Assembly (NCBI GenBank): GCA_001662425.1
Contig: BDDC01002383.1
Location: 1-13,442, forward strand
DNA from: Chlamydomonas sphaeroides
Taxonomy: Eukaryota > Chlorophyta > Chlorophyceae > Chlamydomonadales > Chlamydomonadaceae
Reading direction: 5' to 3'
Length of the DNA: 13,442 nucleotides
This document shows positions 1-9,743 of this stretch, piece by piece (the stretch's first letter is position 1; every line of letters starts with the position of its first letter). The notes under the pieces are model-generated. The model worked only from the letters and a program-made list of their open reading frames with translations. It was not told the origin of the DNA and ran no database searches. A program made the translations under genes and the position numbers.

Positions 1-270
1 CTGTTGAGCATGTTGGGACTGGGGGAGCGCCCAGGAAACTCTGGCAAGCTTGCAAACACAGGGAAGTATGGTCTGCGCCCATGGTGTGCGCACCTAGATT
101 CCACTGAGTCGACCAATCTCCCCTGGTAGCCCCCTCACCAGCAGACCACAAAACTGCCAGCAGCATGTCTGCCACATTCAAAAAGCCTTGGGCCACAGCT
201 CCAGGGTGTCGCTGGCAAGCTTTGGCACTTGAAGGATGCGCGGTACCATGCTGTAAGCTTTGAGCTTCTC
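1..270 (+). other. Non-coding left edge, possible 3' UTR of an off-window plus-strand gene
   Basis: No convincing reading frame on either strand. The stretch is visibly less GC-rich than the rest of the window and lacks the codon-like periodicity of the genes to its right. It ends near a plus-strand TGTAA at 252-256, the usual green-algal polyadenylation signal, so the simplest reading is the tail of a gene entering from the left and converging on the S1P gene. This is inference from one motif; it could also be plain intergenic DNA. Confidence 0.35.
252..256 (+). terminator. Candidate polyadenylation signal TGTAA (plus strand)
   Basis: TGTAA is the common polyadenylation signal of chlorophyte nuclear genes. 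This copy could end a plus-strand transcript entering from the left. Five bases occur by chance, so support comes only from its placement about 80 bases short of a minus-strand TGTAA. Confidence 0.3.
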
Positions 271-334
271 TGGGTCATTGATCCCGAGTGACATTGTACA
301 CTGCATTACGGCCTGTCAGGCGCTGACGGGTATC

Positions 335-339
335 TTACA
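335..339 (-). terminator. Candidate distal polyadenylation signal of the S1P gene
   Basis: TTACA on the plus strand, so TGTAA on the minus strand, about 430 bases past the S1P stop codon. That gives a 3' UTR of a length common in green algae. A nearer copy at 694-698 is the alternative. Confidence 0.4.
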
Positions 340-765
340 TACTATGCCAGATATTTGATGCTGCACAGGTTGTGTCGGCGAGCCGAAAGTGGCAAACCCG
401 GAAGTTTGGCGACGCAGCATGCCCAGCATGTACGACACAGCATTCCTCTTCCCTCATCCTGCAGTCTAAACGTTGCGGGAGGACATCATGTGAAAGTAAG
501 GTGAGGAGAAATGAGCCTCACGAGCATCGCACCGATTGCAGCCTGTCGATAGGGTGGGCACAGGGTGGGCACAGGGCCCATAAAGAAACCCTCCGTGGCG
601 AGCTGGGCGGGAGGGCCGGGGACGGCTGGGGCATGGGAGCGGATTTGCCCCTGATTTGGCCCGATTCCGATTCTTTCTTTGCCTTGCAGACTGTTACAAC
701 CACCTGCCGCAACCAGCCCCGCATCAGGAGGCCTTTAGCTTGCGCCTTGGCCTACACATCCACGC
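340..765 (-). other. 3' flank / probable 3' UTR of the S1P gene
   Basis: No gene recognised here. The plus-strand frame open across 372-1154 has no recognisable domain and is antisense to the last S1P exon, so I do not accept it. The segment follows the S1P stop directly and holds two minus-strand TGTAA motifs, at 694-698 and 335-339. Confidence 0.5.
694..698 (-). terminator. Candidate proximal polyadenylation signal of the S1P gene
   Basis: Minus-strand TGTAA about 70 bases after the S1P stop. If used, the 3' UTR would be unusually short for an alga; it may be an alternative site or chance. Confidence 0.3.
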
Positions 766-1577
766 TCATACTTCGCTGCCCCGTGGCCGTGCGTAGCCCC
801 AGCCCAGCCGCCGCACGCCCACAGTGCTGGCCACCGGTCCTGCCCGGCCTAGGCCGCCGCCTAGCCTCCGCACCCACAGCCCCAGCAGCAGCCCCAGCCC
901 CAGCAGGAATGCCAGCATCAGCAGCACCACCCACTGCGACCTCCACCAGGGCCCTGCCAAGCCGGCCAAGGCCCCCAGGCCGGAGCCGACCGCCTGAGCC
1001 GGGCCCCCAGCGCCAGCAGCCGCGCCGGCGCCGAGCCCCACGCCTCCAGCCCCTGCTGTGGCGCCCGGTGCGCCCGCCCCCGTTGCAGCACCTGCGGCCT
1101 TTGACCCCACCCTGGCCGCCCCGCTGGGTGCGGTGGCTGCTGCCCCGGGGCTGATCGTTGTGGCATTGGGCAGCAGGCCGCTGTAGCTGCGGGGCGGCGC
1201 CTCCGCCTTGGCGCCCAGGAATACCTGCGTGGAGAGGGGGGGAGGACGAGAGGTAAGGAGACACGTGATGCAGCATCACAGAACCAACGCCTTGCTTTCT
1301 TCCCCCCCTCCGCCCCCCAGCACGCCCTTCCACCGTGCTGCCATGATGTGCGCCCCAAACTCCCTCCTCTTGCCTCCCGCACCTGGCACGGCTCGTAGCT
1401 GTCAGGCATGCGGCTGCAGTGGGCGTTGGGGAAGCAGGCGGGCTGGCCATGCGGCCCCCCCTGCGGCGGGGTGCTCAGCACGTACGACACCTCGGTGAAG
1501 TTGTACTCTGACTCGGGCCGCCGGGCGGGCATCGAGAAGTTGTAGTGCGGCGTCACGTAGGCCTCCTTGAGCTTGGC
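766..1577 (-). other. S1P: S1P C-terminus: Cys-containing luminal segment, Ala/Gly stalk, membrane helix and tail (exons 18-19)
   Basis: Exon 18 (1577-1383) encodes 65 residues with the sequons NFS and NFT and a cluster of three cysteines (CFPNAHC, then EPC), suggesting a glycosylated, disulfide-bonded luminal part. Exon 19 opens with about 90 residues rich in Ala, Gly and Pro. A hydrophobic stretch of roughly 20 residues follows (874-933, residues 1408-1427, WVVLLMLAFLLG...), flanked by RR. The last 35 residues are basic and presumably cytosolic. This matches the type I topology of known S1P. The exon 19 acceptor (CAG at 1225-1227) keeps phase 0 and runs open to a TGA. Confidence 0.8.
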
Positions 1578-4500
1578 CTGGGGGGGGGGCGTTGGCGTGG
1601 GTCGGGGTCGGAGGTCAGCAAGCGAGAAGCAAGCACGCAGGCCGGCGTTGGGATGCGAGCAGGGCAGGCTGGCGACCAGCACGGCCAACCCATCGGCGTG
1701 GACTGAGGTAAGACATGCGGCTCGTCAGAGCACCGATACGGGGATACTCGTCGGCAGCAGACCCAACCCAGTGTTCATGCCGACCCACGCCAACGCCTCG
1801 CGACCAAACCCTCGCAGTGCTTCGCCCGCCCCTCGCCGTCCCATCTTAGCCCATGCCCGCCTCCCCGCCTCCCCCGCCCCCCCAGCCCGGCGCCCCGCCA
1901 CGCACCGCCTCGTCCAGCACCCCCTTGTCGGCGGCGCCGTCCAGCAGCCGCGCCAGCAGGCGGCCCAGCAGGTCGTAGCAGTTGGTGGACATGTGGCTGC
2001 GGTCCAGGCAGTTGGAGTCGGACAGAGCCACCACGTGCCCCCCGGCGGAGCCGTGCGACACGCCGCCCAGCCAACCAAAGGCAGCGGTCTGGCCCTTGTG
2101 CGCCGCGTTGCTCAGCTCGGCCTGAGGGCAGGGCAGGTGTGTGAACTTGATAGGGCGCATGTTCAACTTGTGGGTGGGAAGGCGGGGGAGCACCGCACTG
2201 GGGGTGCCTGGCACATAGACAAGCGTGTGGATGCCGGCGCCATGCCGCACTGAGCATGCCGCCCGCAGTGCATCTGGGCACTGCCCCCGCCACCTTCGCT
2301 CATCTTGGCCAGCACTGCTCACGCCCGGCTACTCCGTGTCACGCGCGCACCCCCTCCCCTCGTAGCGCACAGGCGCCGCACGCACCGTGTGCAGCCAGCC
2401 CCCTGCGGGCACCTTAGCGATGTCGGCCCCGTGGTTGAGCACCACCTTGTTGCCTGCGCAGGCAGGAGAGGGGGCAGGACGGGGCAGGGGGGAGCGGGGC
2501 GGGGCGGGGCAGCATGGGGCAGGGCAGGGCAGGGCTCGCTGCGCTCCCCGAGCTGCCTCGCTACACCTGGCCTCAGCTCCTGCTGCCCCCGCCCGCGCAG
2601 CGGCCTTGCTGCGCCCCTTTCTCCCGAGCTCGCAGCCCCTCCCCCTGCCCTCCGGCCCCACGCACCCCCCAGCGTGGTGCTGCCGTGCAGCACTGCGTCC
2701 CCCAGCGCCAGGCCGAAGGGCGCCAGCAGGTCGTTGAGCGCGGGCACGTTGGCGCCGCCCGTGGCGGGGGTCCACCAGGAGCGGGTGTTGTCGTCGAAGA
2801 AGCGCATCTGGGCCAGAGGGAGAGGGTTGCGCCAAGGGGGGCGTCAGAGGGCCTGGCACAGCGCGCTGGCACACAGGCGGCGTGACCGCGGCCCCAACCG
2901 GTACCCTTCGCCCCCATGCCATCTCTGTCCCAGCTCCCTGACGCTCTTCCCCTCTTTCCCCCGGCCCCCACCTGCCACCCGGCCCCACCTGCTCCATGCT
3001 GGCCACGTTGTACCAGTCCGCCACCACGATGATCGACAGCCCCTGCCCCACCGCCGCCTCCATGGCAGACACCTCGGCGGGGTACCACTCCTCCTCTGGG
3101 GGCAGGGGGGCAGGGCGCAGGGAGGGCAGCGGGGCCCAGGGTGGCGCGGGTGGTGGGCGGGGGCAGGGGCTCATGGGTGGCAGCGTCCCCGCCAGTGGGC
3201 CAGGCGCGTGTTGGTGGCACGCTGCACCCTGGATACGTCCCGCCCCTCCCTCCCTCCCTCCCTTTCCCCGGCCCACCTGCGTCCACCACCAGCAGTGCGC
3301 CGTACTGGCTGGGGTCGAAGCAGGTGGTGGGCGAGCCCAGCACCTGGGGGCGGAGGGGGGCAGCACGGGTGGAAGCAGTGGGGGTGCATGGCGCAAGCGG
3401 CAGGAGGAGGGGCGGAGGGCGTGCGCTTTGAATTGCTCGACTGAGTGTGTCTGTTGCGCTGAGGCCGGTTAGGCCAGCAACGGCGATATGGGTGGTACAC
3501 CCGCTCTCCGAACGGCCCCCTGAGTACTGGCGCGTGACGCTCCCTGCCCTTTCCCCCTCCCCCTTTCCTCGTGCCCCTCCCATCACGCCCTCCCCTGCCC
3601 CAATCCCCCTCCCCTTCCCCCCTCCTCCCTCCTACCCGCTCTCCTTCCCCGCCCGCCCCACCTCCAGGAAGTAGCCCCTGTCCCGCAGCTCGTTGAAGAG
3701 GCCGTGGAAGTTGGTGGCGGGGCTGTCGCCGTGCCAGTCCAGGATGTCGGACTTAACGTCCAGGTTGTCGCGGGGCAGGTAGGCGGGCGGGTACTTGAGG
3801 CTGTGGAACTGGTCCCATAGCAGCCGGCGGTTGCGGGGCGGCGCGGGGCCGATGCGCGCGCGCAGCGGCATGCGCACCACGGACCTGGGGGTGGGCAGGG
3901 CAGGGGCGGGAGATGCAGCGTGAGGCGAAGGGGAGGGGATGCCAGCGGGGTTGGGGGTGGGAGTGAGGGTTAGGTGCGGCGGGCTTCCGAGTGACGATTT
4001 TCAGGCCGCGCGCCTGTCCGGTCTCTACACGACGCAGGGTCGCCCCCACGTTCCGCTTGCACTCCCCGCGCCGCCCAACCCGCTTACACGCCCCCGACGC
4101 CCACGGCCACGCGCCCCCGCCACCCCTCGCGGCGCCCCGACCCACCTCCGCGGCGCCTCCTCGCCCGGGCCCGGCGGCGACTCCACCACCGCCTCCACCA
4201 CCCCGCTGGCGAGGCCGCTGTAGTTGGCCCCCGAGGCCCGCACCCGGATGTAGAGCGCCAGGTAACCGGACCAGGGCCACAGCACGTCGCTCCACTCGAA
4301 GGCCAGGTGCAGGTGGGCGCCGCCCTCGTCGGCGGGCAGCCACACGGGCGGCCCGTCCAGGCGGCCCACCACGCCCTGGCCGTTGAGCAGCGTGGCGTTG
4401 AACAGCACCGGCAGCGCGCCTGGCGCCGGGAGGGGGAGGGGATGGCAGGGGAGATGGCAGGGGAGGGGGGCGGGTTGAGGAGGTGGTGCGGTGGTGCTGC

Positions 4501-7500
4501 GATGGCACCTTCCGATCCCTCCCGGCCCCGCTTCCGTCGCCGCCTCACCCGCGTACAGGTGCTGCCTGCAGAAGGGCCAGGTGTAGGGGCAGTCGGCCAG
4601 GTCCAGGGAGGCGGGGATGACCGAGGCGCGCGGCTTGTACGACTGCAGGGGCGAAGGGGGCAGGGGGCGGGGTCGGGCGCCCACGGCAGGCAGGTCAGAC
4701 GCCGGCGGGGGGCACCAGGCGTGCGGGCGGCGGCAGGCGGCAGTGCGAGTGTGCAGCGCTGGCGCCCCGCCGCCTAGAGCCTCCCCGCGCTGCAGCCACA
4801 CGTCCGCACGCTGATCGCGTGCGCTGCCCTGCCGTGCCCTGCCCTGGGTGGAGCTCCGTCGTGGCTGCCCCGGCAGCCCCATGGCTCTGAAGCCAACCGG
4901 CCAAGCAAGCTTATCCCGCTACCTGCGCGTTTCCTACTCGGGCGACACGCTCCTGGCCCCCCTTCCCCTCGCCTCGTCCACCGGCCGCACCTGCAGGATG
5001 GCCATGCTGTTGGGCAGGTTGATGCGGCCGGCGCCCTGGGGGTTGGGGGCCCGGGGGTGGAGGATGACGGGGCTGAGAATGGTGAACGGGGCCACGAGAA
5101 GGGCTGAGGGGTGCCGAATGAGCCCGGTTGTCCCTCGGCAAGAATGCCAGTTTCCTCCAACTACCTGCCCCAATTCCTCCCGGCTCGCGCCAACCCCCAC
5201 CGAGCTCTTCCACGACCCGACCCTCTCGTCTCCCCCTCCCCCCGCCTCCCGCCCGCCCACCCCTCGCACCTGCTCGTAGAGGTTGAGGTTGGGCAGCCTC
5301 ACGGCGCCCTCCACCAGCGCCTGCTTCATGGAGGCGGGGTTGAGCACCGCCCGCATCGCCTCCTCACCGCCCACGGTGCTAGCCAGCAGGCACACCGCGC
5401 CAGCCACCACCGGGGAGGCGACCGAGGTGCCTGCGGGGAGTCGGGTGGAGAGGCGGGCGGCAGCAGGGAGGAGCAGGGGTGCGCGAGCAGTTATCAAGGG
5501 CGGATGCGGGATAGGCAGGGATCGAGCCGATGGTGGCTGCCAGTCGTCACGGGGGGTGAGCATCCCCTCTGCAGCATCCGAGTTCCAGGCCTGGTGCGGC
5601 GGCTAAGCCTATGCCGTGGTGCCACAGGCTGCACTCCCCGCATGCCCGCGCCCACCGCCCCCAGGCCCCCCCCCTGGTCGTCCTCACCCGACAGGCTCCT
5701 GCAGCCGCCCTGCATCTTGCTGCCCTGCACGTCCTTGGCGTACGCCATGATGTCGGGCTTGACGCGGCCCCAACCCCGGGGCAGCTCCCAGGTGCTCATG
5801 CCGCTGAGGGGTGGGGTAACAGGGGCACGAGTGAGGGCCGCGGTGGTGGAAGGCGTGTGGAGGCTCGCAACAGCAACGCCAGGCTGCAATGCCATCCTAC
5901 CGGCTGCTGAACCCCGCGATGTTGTCCCAGTTGTCGATGCCGCCCACCCCGATGACGTCGTTCTGGTCTGCGGGGTTGTTGAGGGTGCCGTACAGCGGGC
6001 CGTCGTTGCCGATGGCGCTGACCAGCATGATGCCGCTGGAGGTCACCTCGAGCACCTGGGGGCGGAGGGGGGAGGGGGGAGAGAGGCGAGGAGGGGGAGA
6101 GAGGGGGAGGCACAAGACACGAGGTCGCAGTGGACATGAGAGGCAGGGCCGACAGAAGTAGAGCGAGTAGGAGATGGGAGGGGACAACCCCAGCGACAGC
6201 ATCAGCGGCCCGTGTCTCAACATACCAGCAGCGCATCCGCCCCCACACAGACCCCGCAGACCCCTCCCCTCCCTTCCCCCTGGCGTCCCTGCCTTGTCCA
6301 CGAAGGGCTGGTCCAGGTAGTCGGGGCCGCCTATGGACAGGTTGATGACGTGCACCTGGGGGGCGGCAGGGGGCAGGCAGTGGACGGAGGGCGATAGGGG
6401 GCAGGCCGGGGACACAGGGATGGGGGCCGGGCATGTGGGCAGAGGCGCCGGCTAACTGGACAGGGGCCAGCAGGTGGGGAGGGGGGCTGTACGTTTGCAG
6501 GCCATTGGGCCGCAAACAGCCCAAATCGGTCCGCGCTAACGGCTCAATCCTTCAATATCTTCCCCAATTATCCTCCCAAGGCCGCCCACGCGCTTCGCCG
6601 CCCCCTATCCCATCCTCCAGCCCCGCCCTCCCCGCTCCTCCCCGCCCCTCCCCTCCCCTCCCCACGCCCCCAATGTCCGGCCGCACCTTGACCACGATGG
6701 CGTAGTTGAAAGCGTCTAGGAACCAGCTGGTGTACGACACCTGGTCGTCAGTGAACACCTGGCAGGGAGGAGGGACGGGGGTGGGGTGGGGTTGGGGCAG
6801 GAGGGGTGGACAGCGCAGGAGCTCAAGGACACGGGCGGGTGCAATCCCTTCCTCCTCCGCTGCTGCCGCCGCCTAAGCCCCGCTGTCAGTCCGCCCCCCC
6901 TCGCCCCCCTCGCTGCCCTCCTCCTCGGGCGCACCTTGAAGGTCAGCAGCTCTACGTCAGGCGCAAAGCCCGGGCACTGGCTGTCCTGGCCGCCCACCAC
7001 GCCTGCATGGGAGGGGAAGAGCGGGAGGGCACAACGTGTGGACGGAGCGGGCGCCGGGCTGTGTGGGTGGGTCGGGCCGCCCCCAGGGCTGCATGCGGCG
7101 CCCCCCGGGCAGCAGGCGCACCGGCCTGGCCCCCGGGCCGCACGGCCGGTGCCCCAGCTGGCGCCTGCAGGCGTCAGATGCGAGGGCCCCCAAAGCCGCA
7201 GCGCCGGCAAGCCGCTAGGCCCGTCAGAGCACAGCGCAGGGCAGCCACGTTGCCTGTGCCACGCTTGCGCAGTCAGAGGCTGCGCAGTGGCGATAAGGTC
7301 CAGACAGACACCCCTCCCGACACCGCCCGCCGACTAGCTAGCAAGCACCCCAAAGCGCCACCCTCCCCCCTGCCCACCCGCCACGAACGAGCCGTGGCCC
7401 AGTCCGTCGCTGAGCGAGTCCTGGTGCGTCCAGTTGGTGCGCTCCCGGATGTTGCGGATGTGGGGGTGGTCGGGCCGGATGCCGGTGTCGAAGATGCCCA

Positions 7501-9419
7501 CCTGCCCGCACGGGTGCCGGGCATGAGGGGGAAGACAAAAAAGGTGGGCAGCAGGGCGGGCACAGGAGAACCCTGCGCCCAGCCGGCCCATCACCGCCTG
7601 CGCGCCACCCCAAACAGCATCCCTTCCCCCGTTCCAGCACCCTCTCCCCTCCTCCCTCCCCCTCGGACCCCTCCCTCACCCGCACGCCCTTGCCCGTGTA
7701 GCCCAGCTTCCACAGCTTGTCCGCCTCCAGCATCAGCGGCACAGTGCCCCCGTGCCCCGCCAGGTGCAGGCGCCGCCCCGGGCCCGACAGCGAGGGGGCG
7801 CCCGGCAGCGCCTCGCTGTCGCCGCCCGCGCCCAGCGAGGGGCCGCCGCGCCCGCCACGGTGCAGGCTGGCCTCGCCAGCGCCCAGCTGCTGCTCCGCGC
7901 TGCCCTGCCGCCCCGCCGAGCCGCGAATGTGAGCGGCCTGCTCCGGGTGCTGGTGCCGCTGCCGCTCGTGCGCCGCAGCCGCCGTGTCGTCCCCGTGGCC
8001 GTGGAGCGCGCCGCCGTCGTGCTGCCCCCGCAGCCGCTCGGGCTGGTGGCCCTCTGCTCGCAGCCGGTGCTCCGCGCCACCGCCGGGCCGCTTGCCGGCA
8101 GCCTGTTTCGCGTGGCCGCCCGCTGTCCCCGGGCCCTGCCCCAGAGCCGTCCCGCGCAGAGGCTCCGCCGCGGCTATCCTCCGCCGGCTGCCGCTGATCC
8201 CGCTGCGTCCGTCAGGCTCCTCCCAGCCCGCCTCCTCCAGGCCCTCAAGCCTGCGGCCGCCCGACCCATCCAGGCCCAGCTCCTGCTCGCCCAGCGCCGC
8301 GCCGCCCGCGTGCCGCCACGCCTGCGCCGCCTCGGCGCCGTGCTCGGCCTCGCCGGCCACCCCTCCCGACTGCAGGTCGCCCCCCAGGTCCTCGGCGGAG
8401 AAGCGCGTCACCATGCGCCCCGGCCGCCGCACAACCGAGAACACCACTTCGTCGGGGCCGTCCAGCCCCGCCTCCTCGCCAGCCGCAGCCGCAGCCACAT
8501 CGTCATCCTCGCCAGCCCGGCCCCACTGCTGCAGCAGCTGGCGCCTGTGCTGACGGCCAGCGCCTGGCCCCCGGCCTGGGCCCTCGAGCACTGCGTCTCT
8601 CAACGGACCCTCCTCGGGGAGCCACTGCAGCTTGCCGGTGAAGCGACGGTCCGGGTGCACGTCACGTACGCCCGCCACGGACCGAAGGCGGGCTGTCAGA
8701 GCGGCCTCGGCTCCGGGCGGGGTTGCCACCAGAGCGAAGTCCGTGGGGTAGGCTGCGGCGGCGTTGTGGCGCGGCAGCCAGGACCACGAGCCAGCGCCCT
8801 CGGGGCCCAGCGAGCCCTCCAGGGTGGCCCGCAGGTCCTCGGCGGCCGAGTAGCGCGTGAAGCGGACGATGAGGCGGCTGGGATCGGCACTTGACTCGGC
8901 CGCAGCCGCGGGCTGGGCCTCAGATTGGAGCTCGGGAGAACTACTGCCGCCGGGGCCCGGGGCTGAGGCGCCGCTGTTCGCGGCGCAGGAGGATCGCCCC
9001 GCAGAAGAGGCAGAGGACTGAGCGAATCGCGTGGCCGGAGCTTCGCCTACACTCGCAGCGCTGTGGCTGGCACCGGCAGCGACGGGGGCTGTTGCGTGCG
9101 ATGAAGCGTCGCCGTCGCTGGCGTCACCGGCAGCTCGCTCGTTAATGTGAGTCTTTCCCGGCGACGCTGCAACCTCCGCTGCCCGTGGATGGCCGCAGGA
9201 ATTGCGGCCAAACACACGGGAGTAGAAGTGCGAGTACGCCGCATGAGCGCAGAGGCACACCTCGTCATCATCGCGTTGCTGTTGCTGCTTGAGCTGCTCC
9301 TCCCAAGACTCGCCCGGCAGCAGCGGGCTGCAGGTCTGAGCCCTGGCAAGCCCAATAATGCACGCGATCGCAATAGCGCTGAGCCCAGGCACCACGCTGA
9401 AGCGCTGTCGCAACATCAT
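766..9419 (-). CDS. S1P: Membrane-bound site-1 protease (S1P/MBTPS1-like subtilase), 19 exons
   Basis: Subtilisin-family protease that cuts luminal loops of membrane-tethered proteins in the Golgi/ER, the first step of regulated intramembrane proteolysis. Exons: 9419-7680, 7501-7378, 7002-6935, 6758-6687, 6355-6293, 6055-5901, 5803-5688, 5430-5270, 5035-4991, 4642-4549, 4419-4146, 3884-3662, 3343-3277, 3095-2989, 2807-2666, 2453-2386, 2121-1906, 1577-1383, 1224-766. All phases join, giving 1462 residues; animal and plant S1P are about 1050. Catalytic Asp585 (IFDTG), His616 (GLGHGSF), oxyanion Asn706 (SAIGNDG) and Ser782 (GTSVASP) are present. S1P-specific blocks such as NNPADQ, SYTSWFLDAFNYAI and GDSPATNFH separate it from ordinary subtilases. 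Order: signal peptide, prodomain, long linker, S8 domain, luminal domain, stalk, one membrane helix. I chose the ATG at 9419 for a compact signal peptide; an in-frame ATG at 9446 would add nine residues. Inferred substrates, by family, are membrane-anchored transcription factors. Confidence 0.93.
1906..4642 (-). other. S1P: S1P post-catalytic luminal domain (exons 10-17)
   Basis: Eight exons encode the conserved region after the protease fold. Diagnostic blocks are DCPYTWPFC, a beta-rich segment with DVLWPWSGYLAL, PPRNRRLLWDQFHSLKYPP, LPRDN, TCFDPSQYG, DEEEWYP (split by an intron), TGGANVPALN and SDSNCLDRSH. Each lines up in order with the same blocks of animal S1P as I know them. The block suggests a degenerate hydrolase-like or glutamine-amidotransferase-like accessory fold, but I can show no active site there. 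Ordinary subtilases lack this region, so it is the best evidence for S1P identity. Confidence 0.88.
4991..7501 (-). other. S1P: S1P peptidase S8 catalytic domain (exons 2-9)
   Basis: Exons 2 to 9 encode about 268 residues with the Asp, His, Asn and Ser of a subtilase active site, on four different exons. Asp and His share exon 2 (IFDTGIRPDHPH and DGLGHGSFVAG), Asn is in exon 6 and Ser in exon 8. The Ser-site glycine codon is split between exons 7 and 8, and the residue before GMSTWELP is split between exons 6 and 7; both rejoin exactly to family consensus. No active-site residue is missing, so the enzyme should be active. Confidence 0.92.
6056..6292 (-). other. S1P: GC-AG intron 5 of the S1P gene
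   Basis: Exon 5 ends with conserved PFVDK and the next exon begins VLEVTSSG. The junction reads AAG then GCAGGG, so the donor is GC, not GT. The nearest four GT dinucleotides downstream (31, 40, 44 and 46 bases on) all break the frame. A GT nine bases upstream keeps frame but deletes the conserved V-D-K. The acceptor is a normal pyrimidine-rich tract plus CAG. It is the only non-GT donor among 28 introns modelled here. Confidence 0.75.
7764..7775 (-). other. S1P: Candidate S1P autoprocessing site RRLH
   Basis: Residues 549-552 read RRLH and fit the S1P cleavage rule R-X-(L/V/I)-X. They lie about 12 residues before LEADKLWKLGYTG, the start of the mature protease. Animal S1P has its maturation site RRLL at nearly the same distance from the equivalent block. 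Position plus motif support the call; cleavage itself is inferred. Confidence 0.5.
7776..8621 (-). other. S1P: Long low-complexity linker between S1P prodomain and catalytic domain
   Basis: About 282 residues (267-548) rich in Gly, Ala, Glu, Gln, His and Arg, uninterrupted within the 1740-base first exon. In animal S1P the equivalent gap is only a few tens of residues. Inside are two further R-X-L-X matches, RQLL at 293-296 and RRLE at 389-392. A cryptic intron is possible, but the frame stays open and in phase across the whole stretch, and green algae often carry such insertions. Confidence 0.65.
8622..8879 (-). other. S1P: S1P inhibitory prodomain
   Basis: Residues 181-266 run from SRLIVRFTRY through WLPRHNAAAAYPTDFALV to HPDRRFTGKLQW. 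The pattern of a tryptophan, PR(H/N)N, and YP(T/S)DF matches the S1P prosegment, which folds as an intramolecular chaperone and inhibitor. At the position of the animal B'/B cleavage sites this protein has RRFT then GKLQ: the first keeps the arginine, the second has lost it. Confidence 0.72.
9339..9419 (-). other. S1P: S1P signal peptide
   Basis: The first 27 residues have a basic start (MMLRQR), a hydrophobic core (LSAIAIACIIGL) and an A-R-A motif that would be cut before Gln28. This fits entry into the secretory pathway, as the family requires. Two adjacent ATG codons begin the segment; a third in-frame ATG lies at 9446. Confidence 0.75.
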
Positions 9420-9446
9420 GACCCCTCGACAGCTTCGACGGGGCAT

Positions 9447-9738
9447 AGCGGCTGCTGGGCCCTTCACCCGCGTGGGACGGGGCTGGGGCCCCGCCAAATG
9501 TCAGGTTAACGCGGCATAAACAACGCGATATGTAATCGAACAGAAGAAAAAGCGCGAGCCGAAACAATCTTAAACAACTCGTATCAGCAAAACGAGCGAT
9601 GGCGCCAGATTGCGGTTTTCGCGTTTGATTGTGAGAAACGTTCAGTGCCACGAGTAGCGTAAGGATATGTGTGAGGCAGTGCGCTCCCGTGTAATGAACA
9701 CCAACCCCTCTCCCCGCAACCCCGACATCCTCCCCTCC
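9447..9738 (-). promoter_or_regulatory. Intergenic segment: phosphatase 3' end and S1P promoter/5' UTR
   Basis: About 290 bases separate the phosphatase stop from the earliest S1P ATG. The middle (roughly 9500-9680) is clearly richer in A and T than anything around it, with short A- and T-runs, as expected of an open promoter. I see no clear TATA box and no convincing reading frame. A minus-strand ATG at 9651 opens an out-of-frame ORF overlapping the S1P start, so the transcript probably begins downstream of it. Confidence 0.45.
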
Positions 9739-9743
9739 TTACA
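9739..9743 (-). terminator. TGTAA overlapping the phosphatase stop codon
   Basis: The final codons GTG TAA contain TGTAA, the algal polyadenylation signal, and no other minus-strand copy occurs before the S1P start. Either the mRNA ends almost at the stop codon, or the real stop is earlier (TAG at 10200-10202) and this motif ends a 3' UTR of ordinary length. Confidence 0.4.

Noticed and set aside
372..1154. 260-residue plus-strand frame at the left end
   Set aside because: Lacks an ATG at its first codon, becomes Pro/Arg-rich where it lies antisense to S1P exon 19, and has no domain.
2305..3444. 379-residue plus-strand open frame
   Set aside because: Crosses several S1P exons and introns in antisense; no conserved block.
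5111..6139. 342-residue plus-strand open frame
   Set aside because: Antisense over the S1P catalytic exons, where the minus strand carries clear subtilase motifs.
6806..8197. 463-residue plus-strand open frame
   Set aside because: Antisense to S1P exons 1-3 and their introns; composition is Pro/Arg/Ala shadow sequence with no domain. Long stop-free antisense frames are expected at this GC content.
7752..8894. 380-residue plus-strand open frame
   Set aside because: Antisense to the S1P prodomain and linker, which are in phase with conserved exons on the other strand; no recognisable motif.
9447..9497. Upstream extension of S1P to 9497
   Set aside because: The codon at 9497 is TTG, not ATG. 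The first usable in-frame ATG is at 9446.
9573..9595. Hairpin CTCGT/ACGAG in the intergenic segment
   Set aside because: A five-base stem with a nine-base loop is too weak to call a terminator or regulatory element in a nuclear genome.
9268..9651. 127-residue minus-strand ORF overlapping the S1P start
   Set aside because: Out of frame with S1P, no motif, and it lies in the lower-GC promoter-like segment; at most an upstream ORF if transcription starts unusually early.
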